Shown here in pieces: positions 1-11,641 of a DNA stretch of 64,000 nt. The notes beneath the pieces were generated by a model. The model had not been told where the DNA came from, searched no databases, and saw nothing but the letters and a program-made list of their open reading frames with translations. The stretch comes from Stictocephala bisonia (lineage: Eukaryota > Arthropoda > Insecta > Hemiptera > Membracidae): assembly GCA_035578905.1 (NCBI GenBank), contig JAQJVL010000030.1, positions 1 to 64,000 on the forward strand, in the 5' to 3' direction. Within the stretch, counting starts at the first letter, position 1. Each line of letters begins with the position of its first letter. A program made the translations under genes and the position numbers.

Positions 1-1700
1 TTATTTTATGTGGGTCTTGTAGTACTTCTTGTTCTATCTGCAGTTTCCACTGGTTGTTATAGTTGGGTTTAGACTTTCTTTCGTTGTTTATAACCTGCCA
101 TAGTGCTTTAGACTTGTTGTCTGAGCTTTCTATGAATTCCGAAGTTTGTTTCTTTCTTAGGGTCTTAAGCTTTTGGTCGTAGTCCTTCTTTCTCGCTGCG
201 GTTTCAGCTTTATCTCCAGGTCGCCCATGACAGAGTTCTTTTTCTAATACTTGAATGTAGAGGCTTTTTAGTCTAGTGCATTCTTCATCCCAGCACCTGC
301 TTTTATTATTTTGTTTTTTCTTTACCAGTTTTTCAGGGCAGGTGTCATTAAGAGTCATTAACACTACTAGAGAAGTCTGGGGTGTCCAGGTTGGGTGGTA
401 ATCATTGTGCGGATATTGTGTGGGGGAGATAACTGAGTATCAGGCTTGTCAATTAGCTGAAAATCAGACCAGCACTACGTGGTTCGGATTCCACGTAAAG
501 CTGTAGGTCCCTTAGTTGCCCTGGCTGTTGGGCTATTAATAAATTGCCCTTTCTGAGGAACAGTTGAACTCAGTTAGTAACCAGACTACACTCATCCACA
601 CTCATCCTACACTCATATAACCATTCATATTCGCCTTAAAATACGCACAACGTTGTGTCGGCGTCTCATATGTAATAATAAAAATAATAATAAATAAAAA
701 ATAAGTATTAATTTTATAATGCTGTGGAAATTGTGTATGCTTGATTTGCATTTCCAGTTTTGTCTATAGTTTCCCAACTTTGAGATTGCAGTCTAGTTTT
801 AAAGGGTTCTATGGTTCTTTTGTTAAACATTCTTTTGTTTTCTTTTATAAGAGCCGGTTTGTTTCCAGTTAGTTTCAGTGTGGCTATTTGCGCTGTGTGG
901 TCTGATAGGCCTGAGAGTATGACAGATGTTGTGAGCAGTTGGGTGTTGATGTTGGTGCATATCCAGTCTATTGATGTTTTTGAGGTAGGTGTAATTCGAG
1001 TGGGTGGTAATGTTAATCTTGTGAGACCAAAAGATGTTAGGAGTTCTTCTAGCTTGGCATTGTCATGGTTATCTTTTTCAAGATTGTTTGCATTTATATC
1101 TCCCAAGATGATTGTTGGCTTCTTGCTACATAGTGCTTCGTCTAGTTGGTCAGATAAAATGTCGATTGCTTGCTCCAGGTTTGCACTTGGGGGTTTGTAG
1201 ACTCCTATTACTTGTATGATATTTTTTTGAATTTTTATCTCAAATAAAGCGGTTTCGCATATTAGCTCTGTTTCTTCATTGCTTGCTTTTAAGAATTTTA
1301 TATATCCTTTGAGGCTTTGTTTTACATATCCTGCTACACCTCCTTTTTTATGGTTTTTCCTCGTGAAGCCACCCACCAGTGAGTAGCCATCAATACAAGT
1401 GTTCTCAAGGTCTTAGACCATGTTCTGTGATTATTATTAGGTCTGGCTGAGTGCTACTGAGAAAATGTGCAAGTTTATCAGTCTTTTTTGTTAGCCAGTT
1501 GATATTTTGGTGGGCAATGGTTACTTTGTAGTGAGTAGTTGCCTTTTTTCTCAGTAGCAAGTTGCGTTCTTCTTCTGTTTCTTGAAAACTTAATTCCAGA
1601 CGGTTGCTGATGTCTAGATAGTTTGCTACTTGTGTATTTCCTTGAGAAGGTGTTTCTTGGCTAAAAAACTCTGTGTTTGTGTGTTGGTTATGTTATTATG
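1..1700 (-). pseudogene. LINE ORF2 fragment (EN and start of RT), broken
   Basis: The minus strand encodes an apurinic-type endonuclease of a non-LTR retrotransposon. From about 1500 down to 714 it shows TEHGLRP, GGVAGYV, IQVIGVYKPPSA, IILGDINANNLE and a final LSGLSDHTAQIA. The frame is broken near 1400 (EHLYWWLL region). Positions 350-1 continue with CWDEECTRLKSLYIQ and ESSDNKSKALWQVINNERK, the linker before RT. About 350 bp of unrelated repeat (360-710) separates the two parts. The closest relative in this window is the copy at 23612-25545 and 26699-27180 (SKALWRVINTER, LSEHGLKGEQ). It belongs to the CR1/Jockey group, with the clade uncertain. The RT continues left of position 1. Confidence 0.8.
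360..710. repeat. Interspersed repeat interrupting the LINE
   Basis: This segment is non-coding and interrupts the LINE reading. Its part at 535-590 (ATTAATAAATTGCCC, CTTTCTGAGGAACAG) recurs diverged at 50855-50915 (ATTGATAAACGGCCC, CTTTCTGAGGAGCAG), so it is a repeat family. Termini and class were not resolved. It contains short repeats of ACACTCATCC near 595-620 and an A+T-rich right side. Confidence 0.45.
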
Positions 1701-1739
1701 TTTTGGGCAGTTTTCTTCAATAGTTTTTGTGTTTTGTTT

Positions 1740-2915
1740 TTGTCTGCTTTTTTCTGATAATAATTATGAATAAACAAGCAAGACGCAGTTAAAGAATATT
1801 TTTCAAAATTACGAATATTAACCATCTACAGTATGTGTATAGTGGGGACAGACTGCCAAGATTGGGGATAACTTACAACTATAATACTCAAAATAGAGAT
1901 AAACTAGCAATACAAAATCACTTGACTGAATTTTACAATAATAAAACCAAGTTCTGCTGGCATACATTTCACAAATAAAATTCCAAGGGATTTACTTAAG
2001 ATAAACAAAAACAGTATATTTAAAAAAAACACCTAAAAAATCTGTTAATTAACAAAGCATTATATTCATTTGAGGAATTTATGTTAAGTAGTTAATAAGT
2101 TTATTAATATAAAGTTAATTATTATTATTTCTAGTTAATAACTATCAATTTTATTATGTTTACATTTTATTTTAGAGTATCTTATTATTTGATGCCATTC
2201 TTTATTTGTAAAATTGTATCTGTATAATTTTGCAAATTGTACGAATATAGAAGTTTTGAATTTGAAAGTACAATCATTGCAAATTATATTTATAATTTAC
2301 TATACCAGCATTCAATGCAAAACTTTTAATAATTTGTTAGTTTTATAGCTACCCAGCATCTATGCTCTTAAGGAAAGGATAACTAAGTTTACTTCTCATT
2401 AGGGTTGGATAAGAACAGGACTTTTATTGTGTGGGGCTGTACACCTTCATCATCTAAAGTTAATATCCCCCTCCATCCCCCAATTGTATGACTTTTGTAA
2501 ACTCTTTAACGATTTGATCTATAAGTTATATTTTTGTTAATAGAATGGTGCATTCGATTCTTACCAAATTCATATTATTTTATTTTTAAGATATATATAT
2601 CATATGATTTTTTTGTCAGCTACTATTTAGTTTTTTTTCCTCTGATATATATTTGCATTAATATCGAAAAGTCATGCAGTATATAATATAAAATAAAAGT
2701 GATCTCCTGTCACAAAGCTAAATCCAATCCATCAAGCCATTTAGGAATTGCCTTGCTTATTCTGTTTATACTAGCCAATCCCTCCATAAAAGAACAAAAC
2801 GTTGTTGTAAAAGAACGCCAATCTCCCCTTTTTTAAGATGACAAAACAGTAAAGAGATGAGTTTTTAACATTAACAGGATTGCTCTGAAATAAGCACTTA
2901 GTTTATGTAACTAAC
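1740..2915. other. AT-rich intron, nothing recognised
   Basis: This is Dip2 intron sequence downstream of the exon at 2916. It is AT-rich with no coding-like frame, and no known repeat or splice-flanked segment was recognised. Some short TAATT-rich stretches (2040-2160) look like low-complexity sequence. Confidence 0.4.
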
Positions 2916-3110
2916 CTCTCCCAAGTGAGAGTCCCCACACTGCCCCTTGGTGTCAGGGTTGGCAATAATGACTTTAACTCCTGGAAGAAGTTTGCCAGAC
3001 TCCAGAAGACACAGTGAGTGAGGACTGCCACGTTCAACCAGTGACACTCTATCATTCCTCAGTGCTCGCAGGTCCACATACACACATGATGGCTCTGGAC
3101 TAGATGCTCC
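2916..3110 (-). CDS. Dip2: Dip2 exon: last one inside the window
   Basis: The 195-bp exon (65 codons, phase 0 at both ends) encodes GASSPEPSCVYVDLRALRND, then RVSLVERGSPHSLCLLESGK and ends NPDTKGQCGDSHLGE. VYVDxRALRxDRVxLVERGSPHSL and NPxTKGxxGDSHLGE are Dip2 signatures. The acceptor is GACAG before GGAGCA and the donor is GAG followed by GTTAGT. The next exon of the family normally starts IWVxSAHNASGY. No such sequence was found in 1-2915, so it lies left of the window. Confidence 0.96.
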
Positions 3111-3421
3111 CTGTCATCAAACAAATTAAATGAAACATTAACACATAAACAGGTTGAATAAACACTTCTAATATTATTAATTATTTCCTTTGATTGAATC
3201 TTATCTAATCGAGTCCACCCAATACCTCAACCTTAAGTACCTTGCTTAACTTTTTACCTTCCAAAAATGCTGTTTATTCATTCGATTGAAAGACTTCAAA
3301 TGACCAAATATTCCAAAGTGAAAACCATCCATTAAAATTATTGATTGAATCCATCATTAATTAGAGGCTATCAAAAGCAAGACGAATTGTCTATTCAACT
3401 TTGTTTTTGCTCATAAATAGA

Positions 3422-4409
3422 CAGGGTGAGTTTTAAGCCATTTACCACCTAACTTGTTTTCACATTTTATAATATACTTGCTTTTTGAATATGTAATTAA
3501 ATTAATACTAATCCAAACTAAATTTCTGTACTTAAATGTTATTAGGCATTACTTGGAGTCCAAGATCTAGGAGTAAACTTCACAATTTTAAATAGGTGTT
3601 AAACAGTGTTAAATTATTTAAATGATAAATAATTTAACACTGTTATTTCAATCTGAAAATGATAGCACAATCAAAATTTTAGAAGGATGTGACGTTCTTT
3701 AGTTTGTAATTGGTCATCGCCTACATATTTTCTTAACTAAAACTGCTTTGTCATTTAAGAAGTCAGTTACTCCTTAACTTGTTTCCAAACTTTAATTTGT
3801 TATTTGAATGTGCCATTAAATTGTTATTAACCTACACTAAATTTAGAGTGTTTCAATATTGTTAGGGATTACTTGTGGTCCAAGATCTAAGAGTCAACTT
3901 AAAAATGTTAAATGGGAACAACGACAGTCATGTAATATGACATTTAACACCACCATTTCAGTCTAAAAACGATATCGTAATCAGAATTCAAAAAGGATAT
4001 GTCGTTCTTTAGTTATTAATTATTTTATTTAACTGGTCATTACCTTTGTATTTTCCTAATTGGAACTGCTTTATAATGGCTAAAACAAAACTAGAATTGT
4101 GTTTTTATCATGGTATTGGTTTAATTTTAATTTCACCGCTACAAATCACTTATAATTAGGAAAATACAAAGATGATTAAAAATTTAATAAAATAACAAAA
4201 TAATTAATAACTTAAGAATAAAGCATCCTTTTAAATTCTGATTGTGCTGTCATTTTCAGCTTGAAGCGGAAGTGTTAAGTGACTTGATACATGACCACGT
4301 TCCTATTTAAAATGTTCACTCCCATAAAATTAAATGACATATTCAAAAATCAAATATCTCACAAATTGTAAAAACAAGTTAGAGAGTAACTGGGTTAAAA
4401 CTCACCCTG
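3422..4409. mobile_element. Tc1/mariner-type foldback MITE
   Basis: The element starts CAGGGTGAGTTTTAA and ends TTAAAACTCACCCTG, perfect inverted ends followed by TA on the right (4410-4411). The left flank is GA rather than TA, so one target copy has decayed or is shifted. Inside are two diverged direct copies of about 320 bp (near 3450-3775 and 3776-4100, both with GTCCAAGATCTA-type cores). These are followed by an inverted partial copy (4130-4390). There is no transposase. It lies in the 2-kb Dip2 intron between the exons at 5163 and 3110. Confidence 0.75.
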
Positions 4410-5162
4410 TATATACATTTTATTTATTTTATTTTATTTTATTTTTTTTCTGATAAAAGCAGGTTTTCCATCCACCTTAATTAATTATATTCATTACTGA
4501 CAATTTATAATCTTCAAACCTACCTACTTAGATGAAATTATTGAATTTAAACCATGAAACAACTCTGGACACTGAAAAAGAATATAAATAAAAAAAGAGA
4601 CAAAACAAAAGGTTTTAGTCAAATGTTGCTTTTCACTGTACTGACTCAAAGATCTTACTGCTTTTCGCATCATTGATATGAATGGCCACTGGATAACAGC
4701 ATCCGGCATACTACCTTCATACAACATTGTATATGCGTCACTATCAAGGCATCGTTTATTTTAAATGAAGAGGGCACTTTTTCAGTGGATAAAAGGTGCA
4801 CCTGCCTCATGCAGGTGGGCCAATCCGAACCTGTACATCTTAAGACCTTCACTAGTATTTTATTCAGCCAGGTAGGCAGTTAAGCATTTTACTATTCCAA
4901 ATTTCTTCTTACTAACTGTGAAATCACTCAGCAAATTGGCACAAATATCAATTTGACACTGCAGTCGCAGTGTGGTAGCATTAGTTTGGTTAGTGCTTTG
5001 CATTGTTACAGTCACTTGTTAATAGTTGTGTTTTTCTTTACTTCATTGTTTATTTTGAACATAAATCTGAATAATATAGCTAGTTAATAGCACTAGAGGA
5101 GTTGTTGCCTTGTTCTCCTAAAATGGTTATAAACAACTACTAGAAAATGTTCAATTACTAAC
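4410..5162. other. Intron sequence, nothing recognised
   Basis: This is intronic sequence between the MITE and the Dip2 exon. The short open frames at 4524-4852 lack homology, and no flanking splice sites or family resemblance are visible. Confidence 0.4.
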
Positions 5163-5386
5163 CTGAAGACATATAGCCACATTGACACGGCATCCAAAGC
5201 TAGTTGAGACTGCCCGAGGACTCAAGCCCAGAGCAGAGAATAGTTTGGAGAAGCTGGTGGAGAGGTTAATTCTGGGTCGCTCTTCTGCAACCACAACGCA
5301 TGTTCGCACACAAGCGAGGGACACTCCACGAGACTTGAGCTGCTGTACTGACGAGCCTAACCCCTTGGTACACAGCTCCATCACAC
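5163..5386 (-). CDS. Dip2: Dip2 exon: adenylation domain 2, A5 region
   Basis: The 224-bp exon encodes VMELCTKGLGSSVQQLKSRG, then VSLACVRTCVVVAEERPRIN and ends SPRAVSTSFGCRVNVAICLQ. VRTCVVVAEERPRI and AVSTSFGCRVN are near-invariant Dip2 segments; the second occupies the A5-type substrate and adenylate site. The acceptor is ATTTAG before GTGTGA (completing a Gly codon) and the donor is CTTCAG followed by GTTAGT, in phase 0. Confidence 0.96.
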
Positions 5387-5570
5387 CTAAATAATACAAT
5401 AAATAATAAATAAATACCCTAGATTATTTTACTAGTATTATTTTATACTACTGAATTGGAGTAATCGTGTAAATATTGTGGTAAGTAAAATATCATCAGG
5501 AATTCATGCAATATGACAAATGTAAAAAACATCTAACTTGGAAATATTAAGAACGATTTATCCTATCATT

Positions 5571-5667
5571 GATATTGACCCACTCACCCATACATTATCA
5601 GTGGTACGGTCACCACTGTACGTGTATGTGTGGGTGTGTGGGTCAATATCGCTGAACGTGTATGTAC
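5571..5667. repeat. Foldback pair of the 36-bp minisatellite unit
   Basis: A forward half (GATATTGACCCACTCACCC) is followed by an inverted half ending GTGTGGGTCAATATC, with CAGTGGTACGGTCACCACTG in the middle. Both halves are diverged single units of the 36-bp repeat arrayed at 20960-22255. This is the smallest of four loci that share the same forward-then-inverted layout. Confidence 0.7.
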
Positions 5668-6200
5668 ATAAAATTGCAGGTATTCCATTAACTTATAAAC
5701 AGTAAAAGTTATCATTTCTTTATTTTCTATTTTATTTGTTACTTGTCTCTTACTTGTTTTTCATTCACTAATTGACTGGTAGGAGGTGATATCATGTCAC
5801 TCACCCAGCCTAGAAATATATTAGCGGGCCGAACTAGAAGTTTGCCCAGCAAATATAAAAATGTTCAGCCTAAAGGCGAATCTGTGTTGTTACTTACTGA
5901 AATTCAATTCATTTCAAAACATCTTTATTCAAGTTATGTAAAGCTATTATGTGGTGACTCATGTGGTACTCAATGACTACATTGATCATCTACATTCATC
6001 ACACTCATTCAAAATCGATATTAGCCCCTATCTTGACAGTCGACGTCTTAAAAAATTAATAAATGTAACTATTCCTGTTGACAAAGTATATTTATCATTT
6101 TGTCAACAGGGCTGACAACAATTATTATACATTACCATAAGAGTGCCAAAAGAATTTAAAATATTCTACTTAGAGACAGTAAGATGATTTGTGAACTAAC

Positions 6201-6252
6201 GCACCCGCCCGTCCATACACTAAGTGGTAACTATACAGTTTCCACTTAGTGT
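6201..6252. repeat. Minisatellite-related unit with hairpin
   Basis: GCACCCGCCCGTCCATACAC resembles the GCCCGCCCATACAC half of the 36-bp unit. It runs into an 11-bp perfect stem (ACACTAAGTGG at 6217-6227 and CCACTTAGTGT at 6242-6252). It is a solitary degenerate copy. Confidence 0.45.
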
Positions 6253-6559
6253 CAATAAGATCTATAATATAACTCTACTTTCAAGTCAATCCCTACTACA
6301 TTAAGCTATAATAAATGGAAATATACAAAATGAACAACTCCTCTGCAGAATATAGTGCTTTGTTTTGTAAGATATTCTTTGAGTTTACTACGGAACTTCA
6401 ATGTGTCAGGTTCTTCTTTAATATTTGTGAGTACATTTTAAAAATTTTGTACCTACAATTGTTGGTTTTTTTTTTAATTCCAGCCGGTACCATTGTTGAG
6501 TGATTTTATCTTTTTTCCTGGTGTCATACGAATGCGAATGATGATAATTAGTAATATTG

Positions 6560-6640
6560 GAGGCAGAGGCGGCTCGTCCATTAGGCAAAATACACGGCCG
6601 CCTAGGGCCCCGCACTTGAGGCAATGTATTCGCAATAGGA
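6560..6640. mobile_element. hAT-like terminus fragment
   Basis: The stretch CAGAGGCGGCTCGTCC, followed by GGCCGCCTAGGGCCCCG, resembles the GC-rich inverted ends of hAT elements of the ZMYM/52-kDa-repressor type. It is similar in layout to the terminus at 27494. No partner end was identified nearby, so this is an orphan. Confidence 0.4.
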
Positions 6641-6812
6641 AGTGCTGACGGATTTTTTTTTAATTTTCAAGGACCAAGAATATCTCACGACATATACTTT
6701 ACTTAATTTTACCTAAACTCGTAAAAAAATCATCAAGGTGTGTTTGCTTTGTTAACATGGAATTTATTAAATGTCATGAACAATAAACGATTTGATTTGA
6801 TTTGATTTGATA
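6640..6812 (+). mobile_element. LINE 3' end with (GATTT)n tail
   Basis: A non-coding stretch ends with CAATAAAC followed by four GATTT units (about 6785-6810). The same AATAAA plus pentamer tail closes the CR1-like copy at 28826, so this is read as a severely 5'-truncated plus-strand LINE of that family. It abuts the 3' end of the oppositely oriented CR1 element. Confidence 0.5.
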
Positions 6813-7881
6813 TTATGGTTTAAAATATTATATTTTATTAAGACATTAAGAGATATTAAGAGTTTATTAGTCATAAACAATACAAAGAATGCATCGAGAT
6901 CGTCAAGTATAAGATAGAAAATAGATATACATATATAACATACAAATAACAAATTCTAAGTCATTATAGTATAACAGTACAAGCATGTTCTAAAAATTAA
7001 ATAACAATTTCAATTTACAATCAAAACAATTAATAATAACCTATTTATATATAATATTTCCAGTTGATTTCAAAAAATTCATCTATCTTATATAGGCATG
7101 CACAGTTTAAAATATGCTTAACTTTATTTTTAAAAGAAGGAAAGGACATATTTTTTATTTCTTTAGGTATGGAGTTATACAACTTATTGACATATGAAAA
7201 TTATTTTTTTGTGATGTGCTATAATAATACTGTTCAATCCTTAAACTATTTTTGTTTCTAGTATTATAGCTATGGAAATGACTATTGGTTTTGAATATAT
7301 CAATATTATTATGAACATGGCCAAGTACACTTAAAACATATAAGGAGGGGAAAGTTAACAATCTAGGTGAATTAGTTAACAATCTAACAATTCTTTTCTG
7401 CAATATTAGGATTTTGTATGCAAGGCAACTATTACCCCATAACATTATCCCATAACACAATATACTTTGAATTTGAGCATAATACACATGTAAAAGAACA
7501 TCAGGCTTTACACAAGATTTAAGTCGCCTTAACATATATACACCTTTAGACAATTTTTTAGTTACATAATCTACATGTGTACTCCAGTCCAGGTTAGATT
7601 CTAGCCAGATGCCCAAGAATTTTAATGAAAATTTATCGAATCTCTGATCACAGAACTATTATAAGTAAAATATACATCATTAATCTTATCCATATTTAAT
7701 AACAAATTATTAGCAGAGCACCAGTCTTTTAACAAAATTGAATTTTGGGATACAATTACATCAACTTCAGCCCTACTTTTGCAGGTCACCTTAAGGCCAA
7801 AATCATCAGCAAACAGGTACCCATCATTGTAGATGCTGTCTGTTGTATTTCTGAGATCATTGAGATATATATATAAATATA

Positions 7882-9910
7882 CAGGGTGTCTTAAAAGTCC
7901 ACCCCCCCCCCCTATTAACTTTCTTATGAATACAGATAAAGTGATTTACTTCTGGGAATGTTTATATGACCAACTAAGGAGTTTTTTTTATGTATGCAAA
8001 TTTTTTACACCCCCTCTCAAAAGGGGGTAGTTTGGGGGTAAGTCAAAATTTTTAAATAGAAACACCTATCAAATGACACATCATTTTAAAGGTAATATTA
8101 AAAGAAGAAGAATGGCGGAAATTAGAGGTCTCTAACATTAGTCTACAAAATTTGGTGGCAGTTTAAAGTTGGAATTATTTCATAAAACCCCCGCAGCTTA
8201 TGTTACATTTAAAATTGTTGTAAGGCAGACAAAACATTCACCCACCAGTTAGTTTTGAAAACTGATGACACCTAATCGTAAAACAAGTTATTACAAGAAT
8301 CAACAAACACCAAAAACCACAAATAACATAGCATTTATTTGGTTTTGGTTTGTCTGACCAAAGTCCAGTAGGGCAACCTGGGAATACCAGTGGCTCCTTC
8401 CTTATCTCTTATTAGGTTACTAGTTAGTACGTGTAACACTTTCAGTTCAGTTACTGTGTTAAATTTCTTTTTATTCGTATTTAATAAAAATGGCTCGGTC
8501 AAATGAAGATAAAGTAGAGATGATATTGTTCTATGGGGAAGCTAGGAGAAATGTTCATGAAGCAGTTCGTTTATTTAATGCTGCCTATCCGGATAGACCA
8601 GTAGACAGGGCATACATTAGACGTTTAGTAAACAAATTCTCAACAAACTTTAGTGTCAAAGATGCACCACGATCAGGGCGCCCTGCCATTGCGACAGAAG
8701 AGATCCAAATTCAAGTTTTAGCAAATTATGCTGCAAACCCACATGAATCTCTGCGGTCCACTGCCCTTGATGTTGGAATTTCAAAAGATACTGTTCACAA
8801 AGTGTTAAAGCGTCACAAGTTCCACCCGTACAAAGTACAGTTAAATCAAGAATTAAATGAAGACGACCCTGACTGAAGACTTCAGTTTTGTGAGCAAATG
8901 TTGCAGAAGATTGAAGAGAATAATAATTTAATATCACAGATATGTTTTAGTGATGAAGCATCATTCTCTCTTTGCATGGGACAGTCAATCGGCACAACTG
9001 CCGTTATTGGGCAAACAGTAACTCCCACTGGATGGTTGAAGCCCATACGCAACAGCCACAAAAATTAAATGTATGGGCTGGAATTTTGGGAAACTCTGTT
9101 ATTGGGCCATTCTTTATTGATGGTAATTTAACTGGCGTTAAATACTTGGACATGTTACGGAACGGCATTGTCCCAGCAATAAATGAGGTAGTACAAGGTA
9201 CTTATGAGCCTGTATTTCAGCAAGATGGTGCTCCTCCACATTACAATATGCTTGTCCGGACATTCCTAGACCAAACGTTTCCCGATAGATGGATAGGTCG
9301 ACGTGGCACTTTGGTAGAGTGGCCGGCACGTTCACCTGACCTTTCACCTCTGGATTTTTTCTTTTGGGGTTTCCTCAAAAGTAAAGTTTACGACACAAAG
9401 CCTGCAAACCTCGATGAATTAAGGACAAGAATCGAAGAGGCCTGCCACCTTATCACGCCTGAAATCTTACAAAATGTGAGATGTGGTTTTCAATCCAGGC
9501 TTTTTTACTGTCAAGAAGTTCATGGCAGCCATTTCGAGCATCTCATCTGAGTGAAATTGAGGTGAGAGTTCAGCATTTTGACCATTTCCCCGTTCTAAAA
9601 TTACTTAGGGTGTTTTATGAAATAATTCCAACTTTAAACTGCCACCAAATTTGATAGACTAATGTTAGAGACCTCTAGTTTCCGCCATTCTTTTTCTTAT
9701 ATATTACCTTTAAAATGATGTGTCATTTGATAGGGGTTTCTAATTAAAAATTTTGACTTACCCCCAAACTACCCCCTTTTGAGAGGGGGTGTAAAAAATT
9801 TGCATACATAAAAAACTCCTTAGTTGGTCATATAAACATTCCCAGAAATAAATCACTTTATCTGTATTCATAAGAAAGTTAATAGGGGGGGGGGGGACTT
9901 TTAAGACACC

Positions 9911-9913
<3 letters not shown>
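7882..9913 (+). mobile_element. mariner-type element with ~305-bp TIRs
   Basis: The element begins CAGGGTGTCTTAAAAGTCC and ends GGACTTTTAAGACACCCTG. TA lies immediately outside both ends (7880-7881, 9914-9915). The inverted repeats extend to about 8188 on the left and 9612 on the right (about 305 bp, unusually long). They include a homopolymer of C on the left and G on the right. It inserted into the RT of the minus-strand CR1 element. A long (TA)n tract follows the right end. Confidence 0.9.
8490..9550 (+). pseudogene. Tc1/mariner superfamily transposase, broken
   Basis: The N-terminal part (8490-8873) has helix-turn-helix regions: MARSNEDKVEMILFYGEARR, VKDAPRSGRPAIATEE and ALDVGISKDTVHKVLKRHKF. 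After an in-frame TGA (8874) comes QICFSDEASFSL with the first catalytic Asp. A one-base frameshift near 8975 then leads to the frame 8972-9550 with KLNVWAGILGNSVIGPFF, FQQDGAPPHYN (second Asp) and WPARSPDLSPLDFFFWG (third Asp). By my count 42 residues separate the last two Asp, more than the 34 of classical mariners and nearer to DD41D-type lineages. Stop and frameshift imply an inactive copy. Confidence 0.88.

Positions 9914-9976
<63 letters not shown>
9914..9976. repeat. (TA)n microsatellite
   Basis: About 30 TA units directly adjoin the right end of the mariner. They probably expanded from its TA target duplication or from a pre-existing TA tract in the LINE (the left flank at 7865-7881 is also TA-rich). 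Confidence 0.9.
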
Positions 9977-9978
<2 letters not shown>

Positions 9979-11557
9979 AAAAGTAGGGCTCAAGGACTGA
10001 ACCTTGTGGCACACCAAATTTGACCAGTCTACCTTTAGACAGTACACCGTTCTTATATACAAATTGAGATTGATTTTCCAAATAAGATATAATAATATTT
10101 ACAGATTCTACATTTAGGCCATAAAAGGAAAGTTTATCTCCTAGTAATCTGTGTTCAACAGTATCAAAAGCCTTTGACATATCGTAAGACCTAAAACCTA
10201 CACTTAAACTATTCTTTAAATCATTTACAACACCATTTACAAGCTAAGTTACTGCCTGGGTAGTATTTCTTTTTGGCCTAAATCCAAATTGTTTGTTACA
10301 AAGCATTTCATTATTTTCAAAATGATCAGATAATTGTTCATGGATCAAGTACTCAAACAATTTGGACAAAACAGGGACACTAGATATTGGTCTAAAATTA
10401 TTTATGTCATTTTTACAACCTTTTTTGAACACCGGGATTACTTTCACATACTTTAACTTACTAGGGAATACATTGTTTTTAATTATACATTCATTAAATA
10501 AATAGGCTAATACATCACAAATAAATACTGCAGAGATTTTAATTATTGCAGAGTTTATACCAAAGATATCTATACATTTACTGTTACTTAAAATACTAAT
10601 TTTAGAGAAGACTTCTTCCACACTCACAGGTCTAAATGAAAATTTAATTTTAGGTCCAGTAAACTTTTTGCAGTAGTAAGAACTACTGTTGTTACTAGGA
10701 GGAATATTCAAGCTAATTTTACTAATATTATCAACAAAGAAATCATTGAATTCATTTGAACCTATTTCATTGTCAGACATAACTGCCCTAGAGTTATTGC
10801 TTGCCAGGTTATTCACAATATTCCACATTTTCTTAGTTTTATTTGCACTCATTTATTTTACCTTCATAGTAATTCATTTTAGCCTTAGTAATACTTAGCC
10901 TATACAGTATAAGTTTTTGGTTTTCCTATATTTAGCTAACAGTTCCTTGTGTATGTTGCTATCAGAAGGGACAATCTTGATAAGCTATAAAGTTTATCAC
11001 ACTCTTGTTTCAATTTGTGCAAGTCATTATTGTACCAATTGTTGTCACTTTTTGACATTTTTGTCTTAACATTAACAAGAGGAAAGGCACCATTGATAGC
11101 CCACATAAGTTTATCAAAAAATACATTAAATTTACCTTCAGCAGTACCTTGTGAGTAAACTTCTAACCAATTTAGCTCCCCCAATAATCCTGTATACATA
11201 GATATTTACATCATTTATTACTCTTAGTTACATTTTTAATGACAGGTTTCCTATTTTGTATGGAGCTTGCTGGTGAGTCAATTGTCAATTTGAATAAAAT
11301 GGCAAAATGGTCAGAAACCCTAGTTTGAATAATATCTGATGACCATTTACTCATATGAATATCTGTAACAATATTATCTAAACAATAACCTACTGTAGAT
11401 ATACCAGGCCTAGTGATTTCATTGACAGTTAGGCTAGTGTTAAAACAGTTAAATAAGTTAAGTAAATCAATTTAAAATTTGTCATTAGTGTTAAATTTTA
11501 CATTAAAGTCTCCACACACAATCAAACTAAAATTAGGTTTACTGACTGTACAAAGAA

Positions 11558-11581
11558 TCTATATTTATAAAAGAGGATGTT

Positions 11582-11641
<60 letters not shown>

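Noticed and set aside
811..1200. Plus-strand frame of 129 codons
   Set aside because: It is antisense to the LINE endonuclease on the minus strand, which has clear family motifs.
9758..10180. Open frame reading through the mariner TIR and (TA)n into LINE RT
   Set aside because: The Tyr-Ile run is microsatellite and the tail is mariner TIR; only the RT part (MSKAFDTVEHRLL onward) is meaningful.
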